From NCBI GenBank assembly GCA_020637595.1, contig JACKKE010000018.1, positions 1 through 34,087 on the forward strand: a DNA stretch of 34,087 nt, in the 5' to 3' direction. The notes under the pieces were generated by a model that did not search any database, was not told the origin of the DNA, and worked only from the letters and a program-made list of their open reading frames with translations. This stretch comes from Rhodobacter sp. (GTDB lineage: Bacteria > Pseudomonadota > Alphaproteobacteria > Rhodobacterales > Rhodobacteraceae). The position numbers and the translations under genes are program-made. Positions 24,856 to 34,087 of the stretch are shown here, piece by piece. Within the stretch, counting starts at the first letter, position 1. Each line of letters opens with the position of its first letter.

Positions 24856-26199
24856 TCAGCCCAGATAGACCCGCCCTTCGGGGTAGCGCACGCGCGGCGT
24901 GGTGCGGGTCGCCAGGAAGAAGCCCAGCGTCAGTGGCCCCACGCGACCGAGGAACATGATCACGATGATCACCGCCCGGCCAAAGCCCGACAGATCGTCG
25001 GTATAACCCCGCGACAGCCCCACCGTGCCGAAGGCGCTGGCGACCTCGAAGGCGATGTCCAGAAAATGCCCCTCGTGCGAGGCGGTCATCAGAAAGATGC
25101 CGACGAACACCACCAGCACGCTGATCGCGGTCAACGCCATCACCTTCAGCACCTGCTCCAGCCCGATCGACCGGCCAAAGGCGTGCAGCTGGGTCTGGCG
25201 GCGAAAGAAGGCGATGGTGGCCAGAATCATCACCACGAAGGTCGTGACCTTGATCCCGCCCGCGGTCGAGGTCGGCCCGCCGCCGATCAGCATCAGCGAG
25301 ATCAGCAGGATCGAGGTGTCGTCGTGCAGCGCGCTGATGTCGACGGTGTTGAAGCCCGCGGTGCGGGTGGTGACCCCCTGAAACCAGCTGACGGTCAGCC
25401 GCGCCAGGGTGCTGTCGAACTGGCCCAGCGTGTCGGGGTTCGACCATTCCAGCAGCGCGAACATGCCGACCGACCAGGGGATCAGGATCGCCGTGCCCAG
25501 CAGCATGATCTTGGTGTGCAGCGACCAGTTGCGCGGCGAGGACTGGGTGAACATGTCGCGCAGGACGACATAGCCGATCCCGCCAACGATGAAGAGCGCC
25601 GGAATCACCGTGTTCACCACCGGGTCGGTGGCATAGGGCATCAGCCCGTCGGGACAGGTCGAGAACCCGGCGTTGTTGAACGCCGAGATCGAATGGAACG
25701 CCGCTTCCCACAACCCGCGCCAGATGCCGAACTGCGGAACGAAGGTCAGCGCCAGCAACAGCGCGCCGGACACCTCGCAGATCAGCACGACCTTCAGCAT
25801 CGTGACGACCAGTTTCGACAGCTGATAGACCGAGGTCTGGTTCAGATCCTCGCGCAGATAGAGGTTGCCGGTGATCCCCAGCGGCAGGCCCAGCACCCCC
25901 AGGATCAGCACCGCAAAGGTCATCAGACCCAGGCCCCCCAGCTGAATCAGCACCGCCAGCACGGCCTGTCCGAACCCGGTCAGGTCAGCGCCGGTGTCAA
26001 GCACCGCCAGCCCCGTCACGGTCACCGCAGAAGTCGAGGTGAACAGCGCATCCGACCAGGTGATCGCGCTCCGATGCGACACCGGCAGCTTCAGCATGCC
26101 CGCCCCGACAACGACCAGGATCGCATAGAGCACCGCCAGGATCAGCGGCGGCGGCATGGTCGCCAGCCGGCGGAACAGGGATCGCTTTTGCCTGGGCAT
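24856..26199 (-). CDS. Potassium uptake channel subunit, KtrB/TrkH family
   Basis: This roughly 447-residue membrane protein has the fourfold M1-P-M2 arrangement of the SKT superfamily. The four pore-loop filter regions are visible: STSAVTVTGLAV, SAFNNAGFSTC, TTRTAGFNTVD and ASAFGTVGLSRG, each with the filter Gly. The size and short N-terminus are closer to KtrB (about 450) than to Escherichia coli TrkH (about 480). It takes up K+ across the inner membrane, gated by the RCK protein encoded just upstream. The ATG at 26199 fits an AGG five bases away; a GTG two codons earlier at 26205 is possible. Confidence 0.93.
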   Translation of the reverse strand: MPRQKRSLFRRLATMPPPLILAVLYAILVVVGAGMLKLPVSHRSAITWSDALFTSTSAVTVTGLAVLDTGADLTGFGQAVLAVLIQLGGLGLMTFAVLILGVLGLPLGITGNLYLREDLNQTSVYQLSKLVVTMLKVVLICEVSGALLLALTFVPQFGIWRGLWEAAFHSISAFNNAGFSTCPDGLMPYATDPVVNTVIPALFIVGGIGYVVLRDMFTQSSPRNWSLHTKIMLLGTAILIPWSVGMFALLEWSNPDTLGQFDSTLARLTVSWFQGVTTRTAGFNTVDISALHDDTSILLISLMLIGGGPTSTAGGIKVTTFVVMILATIAFFRRQTQLHAFGRSIGLEQVLKVMALTAISVLVVFVGIFLMTASHEGHFLDIAFEVASAFGTVGLSRGYTDDLSGFGRAVIIVIMFLGRVGPLTLGFFLATRTTPRVRYPEGRVYLG

Positions 26200-26218
26200 T
26201 GCCACCTGTGCCCCGTCG

Positions 26219-26881
<663 letters not shown>

Positions 26882-26983
26882 AGCCGCGCCTCCGTCCTGT
26901 TCGGCACCCGGTCCGAACGCCCCGCAAGCTGCGCCCCCACGGGGCAAGAGTCAACCGCCCGCCCCCCAGGCGCGCCAGAGCGG

Positions 26984-27826
26984 TCAACGGGGCATCAGCG
27001 GCAAACGGATCTCGTTGACCAGCTCGGCGGGGGGTGTCGTCGCGGCATCGGTCAGATAGGCGATATAGGCCGGGCTGTCGGCCGGCTCCTCGCCGGAATC
27101 GGGCAGCCAGGCGTTGAACAACTGGTCATAGGCATCGGCCAGCCCCGAAAACGGCCCCGTCACCGTCACCACCACATGCCGCCCACCGGGCAGACGCACA
27201 TCCTCCAGCGGCGGGTCGATGAGCAGCCCCTCGTCCACGGCAAAGCCCGCGTGGCTCGACAAGTCCTTGAACGGCATGGCCGCCGGATCGTCGGGAAACA
27301 CCCCGATGACCCCGCGCACCTGCGGCAGGAGACCCCGCGCCGCAAAGAGATGCAGCACGGTTTCAAAGGCGCGGTCGATCCGGTTGTAGTCGCCCCGATG
27401 CGGCAAGGCCGCCAGCCGCAGCGGCGGCAGGTCGCGGATCTCGAACGGCCGGGTCAGACTGAGCCGGGGTCGAAACCGCGCGTTGCCGGGCCCGGCCACG
27501 CCGGACTGGCGAAAGACCAGCGGCGCCATGCCGAACCGCGCGGCAAAGGCGCGGCTGAAACTGGCGGTGTTGGGATAGCCGACAAGACGCGCGATCTCGG
27601 CCACCGGGCGATCCTCGTGCACCAGCATCTGCGAGGCCCGCTGCAGCCGGATGCGCCGCACCGCCTGGGCCAGCGGCTCGCCGGTCATCGCATGGAACAT
27701 CCGGTGCCAGTGATAGGGGCTCATCGCCGCGACCCCGGCCAGCGTTGCCAGCGACAGATCGCCCGCCGGATTGTCAAAGATGTAGTCGGTCACGCGCAGG
27801 ATGCGCCGTTCCATGTCAGGCCGCAT
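26984..27826 (-). CDS. AraC-family regulator with GyrI-like effector domain
   Basis: This 280-residue regulator has an N-terminal AraC double helix-turn-helix (residues about 5-105). It includes LSLATLAGVAAMSPYHWHRMFHAMTGE for the first HTH and PVAEIARLVGYPNTASFSRAFAARFG for the second. The C-terminal domain (about 120-280) is a GyrI/SbmC-like small-molecule-binding domain, with HRGDYNRIDRAFETVLHLFAARG as its start. This order, AraC first and GyrI-like after, is seen in Rob- and YdeO-like multidrug or stress sensors. AAGGG precedes the ATG at 27826; a second ATG is four codons on. It does not appear to form an operon with ktrA, whose start is 102 bp downstream. Confidence 0.9.
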   Translation of the reverse strand: MRPDMERRILRVTDYIFDNPAGDLSLATLAGVAAMSPYHWHRMFHAMTGEPLAQAVRRIRLQRASQMLVHEDRPVAEIARLVGYPNTASFSRAFAARFGMAPLVFRQSGVAGPGNARFRPRLSLTRPFEIRDLPPLRLAALPHRGDYNRIDRAFETVLHLFAARGLLPQVRGVIGVFPDDPAAMPFKDLSSHAGFAVDEGLLIDPPLEDVRLPGGRHVVVTVTGPFSGLADAYDQLFNAWLPDSGEEPADSPAYIAYLTDAATTPPAELVNEIRLPLMPR

Positions 27827-28014
27827 GCGAACCCTTGTTCTGCTGTCCGGGCGGCCCGTTGGCGCGGCCGTCCCCGAGGCTAGCGCCGTCCCCGGCCGAA
27901 CCGCAAGCCCCCGCCGGCCTGCCCGGGCTTCTTTGCGATTCTTGCCGTATTCGACGGCGCCATCCGATGCCCGCTTGACGCCAAGTGGTCGAGTCCGCCA
28001 CCTTTAAGACATTG

Positions 28015-28135
28015 TGAAAATTATGGTGTTCCAAGGCGTTCCGGTCCGGGGCAGTGCGCTGCCCCGGCCACCAAGTCCTTTTTCCCGCCGCCGGGCGTCG
28101 CACCCTGCGCGGCGGGACCGGACCGCCCGGCATCC
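28015..28135 (+). promoter_or_regulatory. Potential structured leader RNA of the small transporter gene
   Basis: The 325-bp gap 27827-28151 contains a foldable block. CCGGTCC (28041-28047) pairs with GGACCGG (28115-28121). Inside it GGGGCAG/CTGCCCC (28048-28065) forms one arm and CGCCGC/GCGGCG (28086-28114) the other, joined by single-stranded CCACCAAGTCCTTTTT. That is a three-way junction ending about 30 bases before the start codon. I cannot match it to a known riboswitch (not a guanidine-I or mini-ykkC pattern that I recognise). In this GC-rich context chance pairing is possible. The remaining 27827-28014 shows nothing I can name beyond a weak TTGACG at 27975. Confidence 0.35.
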
Positions 28136-28151
28136 TTGCCCAGAGGTCATT

Positions 28152-28490
28152 ATGGCACCCCTTGTCTACGGCTACGGCTTTGCGCTGTTGACCGCGATCG
28201 TCGTCATTGCCGGCGACGCCATCCTGAAAATCGCAGCCGAAGGCGGACACCCCGTGCACCACCGCTATGTGCTGACCGCCTGCGCGCTGTATGCACTGTC
28301 GGCGCTGATGTGGTTCGGCGCAATGCAGCATGTCAGCCTGACCCAGGCCGGGCTGGCCTATGCGATGCTGACGCTGCTGGCGTTGTGCGCAATCGACGTG
28401 CTGTGGTTCGGCGAACGCATCGGCGCAAGAGAAACCGCCGGCGTTGCCTGCGCATTGGCGGCTATGGTGTTGATGGTCCGCCTGGGGTGA
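28152..28490 (+). CDS. Small DMT-superfamily (SMR/EamA-like) membrane protein
   Basis: This 112-residue protein has four hydrophobic helices: about 5-25, 35-55, 60-80 and 90-110. The fourth-helix region GARETAGVACALAAMVLMVRLG and the loop HVSLTQAGLAYAMLTLLA resemble the EamA/EmrE fold. The essential proton-coupling Glu of EmrE in helix 1 is not obviously present; an Asp occurs nearby in IAGDAILKIA, so an SMR drug-exporter role is not assured. ATG at 28152 follows CAGAGG; the frame is open further upstream but that part is Arg/Pro-rich and unlike protein. It stands alone, preceded by a potentially structured leader and followed by hairpins. Confidence 0.75.
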   Translation: MAPLVYGYGFALLTAIVVIAGDAILKIAAEGGHPVHHRYVLTACALYALSALMWFGAMQHVSLTQAGLAYAMLTLLALCAIDVLWFGERIGARETAGVACALAAMVLMVRLG

Positions 28491-28492
28491 AC

Positions 28493-28557
28493 GGTGCGTG
28501 CCAGCACGCACCCTACGCCAGCCGGACGACAGCGGGCGCCGGTCTCCCGGCGCCCGC
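28493..28557. terminator. Two consecutive hairpins between convergent genes
   Basis: GGTGCGTGC-CA-GCACGCACC (28493-28512) starts two bases after the small transporter stop. GCGGGCGCCGG and CCGGCGCCCGC (28532-28557) follow. Both stems are perfect, but neither is followed by a T-run. They lie between the convergent transporter and clpB genes and probably stop transcription from both sides. Confidence 0.6.
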
Positions 28558-28583
28558 ATGATCTCCCAACCCGATAGCGACGG

Positions 28584-31202
<2,619 letters not shown>

Positions 31203-31277
31203 CGCGTTCTCCTTCCAAGCGCCCGGCTCTTGGCACACCCGACCATCGGCGTGCGCCCCTCGCGGGCCTTGACCCTC

Positions 31278-31306
31278 AGATGGGGATTGCCCCGCGGTGT
31301 GACAAG
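31278..31306 (-). promoter_or_regulatory. Sigma-32 (RpoH) promoter of clpB
   Basis: On the minus strand the sequence CTTGTCA (31306-31300) is followed by exactly 14 bases and then CCCCATCT (31285-31278). The consensus is CTTGAAA-N14-CCCCATNT, so spacing and the -10 element match perfectly and the -35 differs at two positions. A start near 31271 would give about 70 nt of leader before clpB. Confidence 0.8.
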
Positions 31307-31309
31307 GGC

Positions 31310-31364
31310 GGGGGGACGCGGTGTCGACACCGCGTGACACGCCGCGTCGACGCGGCGTCCCCCC
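31310..31364. repeat. Pair of perfect 20-bp palindromes flanked by G and C runs
   Basis: Palindrome 1, ACGCGGTGTCGACACCGCGT, is at 31316-31335 and palindrome 2, ACGCCGCGTCGACGCGGCGT, at 31339-31358. Both are centred on GTCGAC. They lie 23 bp apart centre to centre, with GGGGGG before and CCCCCC after, so the whole block can also fold as one long hairpin. It lies directly upstream of the clpB promoter in a 387-bp gap (31203-31589). The rest of that gap shows no gene. One further inverted repeat, AGGGGCG..CGCCCCT at 31567-31585, follows the monooxygenase gene. Confidence 0.75.
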
Positions 31365-31589
31365 ACCCGGCCGAACCGGATTGCGAGGCCCGGAAGGAGG
31401 TATCCGCCCTGCCCGGTCTGTCCGAAATCCACAGACAATCCACCCGGGACCAGAGGCCGGCCCCGCACCTCTTGCCGGCCATCCGGCGTGTCTGTGGCGG
31501 GTGCACAGGTATTGCACCGACGCCCCCGACCCGCACCGGATGGATCACGGCCTGTTGGTCTGGCAGAGGGGCGGCAGGCGCCCCTTGCC

Positions 31590-32807
31590 TCAGATCATCG
31601 CATTTGCCGGCAAGTCGATCCCCAGCCGCGTCGCGCCATACAGGTTCGCCAGGTGGTCGTATTCAAAGAGCGCATGCGTCGACAGGCTGGACATGTCGCG
31701 GTGGAACCGCTGGATCGGGTTGTCGGCGTAATAGCTGCGCGAGCCAACCGCGCCTGCGAGTTCGGTGATGGTCTCATAGCAGCGTTTGACGACATGCGCG
31801 GTGACCGCCCGGATCTCGGCCCGCCGCTCGCGCGACGGGGTTTCGCCCGCCACCACCGCCTGCCACAGGTCGTCGGTGTGCCCCTCCCACAGACGGATCG
31901 TCGCGTCGAGGTCCATCGCCAGGCGGGCGACGCGCATGTGCTGGGACATCAGCCCCTGCTGCCTGTCGCCGGAATAGGCGCCGACCTTGACCTTCATCAC
32001 CTCGGTGACGGTTTCCAGCAGGGCCTCGGCCGCGCCGACCATCGGCCCGGCACAGGCCAGCACCATGAAGCTGAGCAGCGGAATGCGCCACAGCGGCCCG
32101 GGGTTGTGCTGCAGCCCCTCGGCGCGAATGTTGCGCATATCCTCGACGAGGATGCTGCGATGCGCGGGCACGAAACACGGCGCCAGCGTCACGTCATGGC
32201 TGCCGGTCGCCTTCATCGCCACCACGTCCCAGGTGTCGAGAACGGTGAAATCCCCGACCGGAACGTAGAACCGCCGCATTTCCCTGGTGCCGTCGCCCAT
32301 CTCGGTCAGGGCCGTGACCAGCATCCAGTCGCCGTGGTTGATACCCGTGGCATAACCCCAGCGCCCCTCGAGTTCATAGCCGCCCTCGACCTTGCGCGCC
32401 TTGCCCGACGGCATCACCTGCCCCGGCGCCATCGTATAGCCGCGCCCGCCCCAGACCTCGTCCTGCGCCTGCAGGGGGAAATGGCCGAACTGATAGTTGT
32501 GATAGCACAGGAACCCCATCGACCAGCTGGTCGAGGAACACCCCCGCCCCAGGATCCGAAAGATTTGCGGCACATAGGGATAAGGCAGTTCCAGCCCGCC
32601 ATACCGTTTCGGCACCACGGCGCGGAACATGCCGGCCTCCTGCAGCGCGCAGATCGTCTCGTCGGGAATGCGGCCCGCCTCTTCGGCCGCCCGCGCCCGG
32701 TCGCGCAGCGCCGGCACCATATCGTTGAGCGCCCTCAGCAGCGCGTCGCCGGCCTCGTCCCGGTCCTGCATCCGCGGAACGGACGTCGGTGAAATCAGAT
32801 GGGTCAT
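31590..32807 (-). CDS. Flavin-dependent monooxygenase oxygenase component (acyl-CoA dehydrogenase fold)
   Basis: This 405-residue protein resembles HsaA and the C2 oxygenase of 4-hydroxyphenylacetate hydroxylase, group D two-component monooxygenases, rather than a true acyl-CoA dehydrogenase. The typical segments are FRAVVPKRYGGLELPY, SSTSWSMGFLCYHNYQFGHFP, EGRWGYATGINHGDW and the C-terminal QRFHRDMSSLSTHALFEYDH. Such enzymes need reduced FMN/FAD from a separate reductase, and no reductase gene is present in the window. The substrate is probably an aromatic or phenol-like compound, by inference. GGAGGAG precedes the ATG at 32807. It is divergent from a MarR regulator, its likely controller. 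Confidence 0.85.
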   Translation of the reverse strand: MTHLISPTSVPRMQDRDEAGDALLRALNDMVPALRDRARAAEEAGRIPDETICALQEAGMFRAVVPKRYGGLELPYPYVPQIFRILGRGCSSTSWSMGFLCYHNYQFGHFPLQAQDEVWGGRGYTMAPGQVMPSGKARKVEGGYELEGRWGYATGINHGDWMLVTALTEMGDGTREMRRFYVPVGDFTVLDTWDVVAMKATGSHDVTLAPCFVPAHRSILVEDMRNIRAEGLQHNPGPLWRIPLLSFMVLACAGPMVGAAEALLETVTEVMKVKVGAYSGDRQQGLMSQHMRVARLAMDLDATIRLWEGHTDDLWQAVVAGETPSRERRAEIRAVTAHVVKRCYETITELAGAVGSRSYYADNPIQRFHRDMSSLSTHALFEYDHLANLYGATRLGIDLPANAMI

Positions 32808-32837
32808 GGGTTCTCCTCCAACACGACTCGAGGCTAC

Positions 32838-32866
32838 ATCATTTAATTGATTTTTCAAATATTGAT
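32838..32866. promoter_or_regulatory. Probable MarR operator region
   Basis: The 89-bp gap between the divergent monooxygenase and marR genes has an AT-rich core in an otherwise GC-rich genome. It contains imperfect palindromes ATCATTTAATTGAT (32838-32851) and TCAAATATTGA (32855-32865), and the half-sites TTGA and TCAA recur. Such sites fit MarR dimer operators overlapping both promoters. Confidence 0.55.
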
Positions 32867-32896
32867 CTTTCATGCTTTTCGCGGCACAGTTCGCGC

Positions 32897-33397
32897 ATGC
32901 GCCCCGATGCCCCTGAAACCGTCGACCTCGATGGTCACCTGCCCGCCCGGCTCTTCACCCTGAGCGCGCGGATCAGCCAGCACGCCCAGCGCGCCAATGC
33001 CCGCCCGCTGGGTCTGGACATGTGCGAATGGCGCGTGGTTCAGATCCTCGGGCGCGACGGGGCCTCGACGATCAACGAGGCCGCCGACCGCATCGCGATG
33101 GATCGTGGCGGCACCAGCCGTGCGATCTCGCGGCTGGAAAAACGTGGCCTGATCTACCGCCTGCCGCAGGATGCGGACCGCCGCCGGTCACGGGTCGACC
33201 TGACCGAAAGCGGGCACGCGCTGCACGAGGAGGTCGCGCGCTTTGCCAATGCCCGCGAGCAGCGCCTGACCCGCGGACTCAGTGCGCAGGAGCGCACCCT
33301 GCTGGCCCACTTGCTGGCCCGCCTCGAAACCGAGGCCCAGGCGATGCAGACCGAGGACTGGCACCCCGGGGCGGAATCCGGCGAGCATTTACCCTAA
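32897..33397 (+). CDS. MarR-family transcriptional regulator
   Basis: This 166-residue winged helix-turn-helix regulator has a helical N-terminus (LPARLFTLSARISQHAQRANARPLGL). The HTH STINEAADRIAMDRGGTSRAISRLEKRGLIYR and wing DADRRRSRVDLTESG are followed by a long C-terminal dimer helix (LSAQERTLLAHLLARLETEAQAM). The RLEKRGLI and DxRR pattern is a MarR hallmark. MarR proteins usually repress the adjacent divergent gene and are released by small phenolic ligands, which suits the monooxygenase to the left. The start at 32897 is chosen because the domain begins right after it; the open frame extends upstream through the operator and is not plausible there. Confidence 0.9.
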   Translation: MRPDAPETVDLDGHLPARLFTLSARISQHAQRANARPLGLDMCEWRVVQILGRDGASTINEAADRIAMDRGGTSRAISRLEKRGLIYRLPQDADRRRSRVDLTESGHALHEEVARFANAREQRLTRGLSAQERTLLAHLLARLETEAQAMQTEDWHPGAESGEHLP

Positions 33398-33448
33398 CGC
33401 AAGAGTCGTCTGCCAGCATGGGGGCGAACCGAACAAGGGATGCCCCGG

Positions 33449-33736
33449 ATGCTTCAACGCGCAATTCGACTGCCCTCGCGTGTGCTGGTCCATATCAGGA
33501 CCGACAGCACCGCTTTCGACGCCACGATCGGCAACCTCAGCCCCGGCGGCGCCCGCCTGCTGGGCGTCCCCGACGGCACGCTGGCGGTCGGCGACCGGAT
33601 CGTCATCCAATGCCTCGGCCGGCTGCATGACGCCGAGGTCCGGTGGCATTTCGACGACACCTGCGGCCTGATGTTCATCCAGCCGCTGAACGAGGCGCAA
33701 ATCGCCGCAATCCTCGCCTCGCGCATGGCGGTCTGA
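33449..33736 (+). CDS. Single-domain PilZ protein 1
   Basis: This 95-residue PilZ domain has the cyclic-di-GMP-binding motifs at the expected places: RLPSR (R7-x3-R11) and NLSPGG (N29-x-S31-x2-G34). The beta-barrel strand VRWHFDDTCGLMFI follows. Both motifs match the binding consensus, so ligand binding is likely. The ATG at 33449 is preferred because AAGGGA lies eight bases upstream; an ATG at 33440 overlaps that site. It stands 10 bp before a second PilZ gene. Confidence 0.85.
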   Translation: MLQRAIRLPSRVLVHIRTDSTAFDATIGNLSPGGARLLGVPDGTLAVGDRIVIQCLGRLHDAEVRWHFDDTCGLMFIQPLNEAQIAAILASRMAV

Positions 33737-33746
33737 GGGTCCCGCG

Positions 33747-34082
33747 ATGAAATTCCGGGAACCCCGCGCCCCCTGCAACCAGCCGGTGACGGTCTTTCTG
33801 GGGGATCGTCGCCTGCCCGGAACCGTCGTCAACATCAGCCCCTCGGGCGCCCGCCTGGCGCAGGTTCCGGGCCTCCTGCCCGGCGACCGTCTGCGGCTCG
33901 ACCCCGGCCCCGGCTGCCCACTCTGCGAAGCCGAGGTGCGCTGGACCAGTGGCCCCCACGCCGGCTTGCGCTTTGCCAAACCGCTGGATGCGCGATCCAT
34001 CGCCGTGGTGCGCAAGGCCGGGTCGGGCTGCGGCCCCCAGCGGGCGGCGGGCTGGAACCTGTCGCTGCGGGAACTGCGATGA
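33747..34082 (+). CDS. Single-domain PilZ-like protein 2
   Basis: This 111-residue protein resembles the first PilZ protein in the barrel: PGTVVNISPSGARLAQV, with N29-x-S31-x2-G34, and AEVRWTSGPHAGLRFAKPL. The N-terminal arginine motif is degenerate, with R4 and R7 (REPR) instead of R-x3-R, so c-di-GMP affinity may be weaker or lost. A 25-residue basic tail follows the barrel. The stop codon overlaps the ATG of the next gene (ATGA), which suggests translational coupling. Confidence 0.75.
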   Translation: MKFREPRAPCNQPVTVFLGDRRLPGTVVNISPSGARLAQVPGLLPGDRLRLDPGPGCPLCEAEVRWTSGPHAGLRFAKPLDARSIAVVRKAGSGCGPQRAAGWNLSLRELR

Positions 34083-34087
34083 ACGGT
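34079..34087 (+). CDS. Start of the next gene (three codons only)
   Basis: ATG AAC GGT begins in the ATGA overlap with the PilZ-2 stop. Nothing about its product can be said. The overlap is the usual sign of translational coupling within an operon. Confidence 0.35.

Noticed and set aside
28015..28135. Guanidine (ykkC or mini-ykkC) riboswitch before the SMR-like gene
   Set aside because: The conserved ykkC sequence blocks and the paired ACGR loops of mini-ykkC are not visible, so only an unnamed structured leader is proposed.
28014..28151. N-terminal extension of the small DMT protein to an upstream GTG
   Set aside because: The 46 extra residues are Arg/Pro-rich and the DNA there is dominated by inverted repeats. 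The four-helix protein starts naturally at 28152.

Overview
The window is GC-rich, densely coding chromosomal DNA from an alphaproteobacterium, most likely a member of the Rhodobacteraceae/Paracoccaceae. Evidence for this is the bc1 operon petABC with Rhodobacter-like proteins, an FzlA-type GST-like division protein, the bipartite ThiBPQ transporter under a TPP riboswitch, and a short intergenic repeat (CATCTTTGCG..AAATATCCCGGGG) of a kind I associate with that family. There are no tRNA or rRNA genes, insertion sequences, phage genes or CRISPR arrays. It reads as core genome with a few accessory-looking genes.

Layout. 1-5.6 kb: a truncated ChaN-like gene (-), a GST with an unusual C-terminal cysteine module (+), then mtgA-fzlA-queG on the minus strand (peptidoglycan polymerase, FtsZ-associated GST-like protein, tRNA queuosine enzyme), a second small GST (+) and a LysE exporter (+). 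5.6-8.6 kb: petABC (Rieske, cytochrome b, cytochrome c1) with a hairpin-rich leader and a strong terminator. The cytochrome c1 lacks the disulfide loop of the Rhodobacter protein. 8.7-12.6 kb: a secreted protein of unknown function, then thiBPQ (-) behind a clear TPP riboswitch. 12.6-17.0 kb: an ABM-domain protein, a secreted unknown, a crotonase with altered catalytic glutamates, aroC, a Nudix hydrolase and a secreted lipase-like hydrolase. 17.2-21.8 kb (-): an acyl-CoA synthetase, an MsbA-like ABC exporter and a secreted unknown. 22.0-24.8 kb: a large DUF4139 protein (+) converging on a DODA-type extradiol dioxygenase (-). 24.8-27.8 kb (-): a KtrAB/TrkAH-type potassium uptake pair and an AraC/GyrI-like regulator. 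28.0-28.5 kb: a 112-residue DMT/SMR-like membrane protein behind a potentially structured leader. 28.6-31.6 kb: clpB (-) with a near-consensus sigma-32 promoter and, just upstream, two adjacent perfect 20-bp palindromes. 31.6-34.1 kb: an acyl-CoA-dehydrogenase-fold flavin monooxygenase divergent from a MarR regulator, with AT-rich inverted repeats between them, then two tandem single-domain PilZ proteins and the first codons of a coupled downstream gene.

How the genes work together: petABC forms one respiratory complex. ThiB, ThiP and ThiQ form one thiamine/TPP importer whose RNA senses TPP. KtrA gates KtrB. The MarR protein probably controls the monooxygenase. MtgA and the FzlA-like protein both bear on septal or cell-wall growth. 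I found no convincing wholly new multi-gene system. The best candidates for new biology are the leader RNA before the small transporter, the palindrome pair upstream of clpB, the cysteine module on the first GST, and the tandem PilZ pair.
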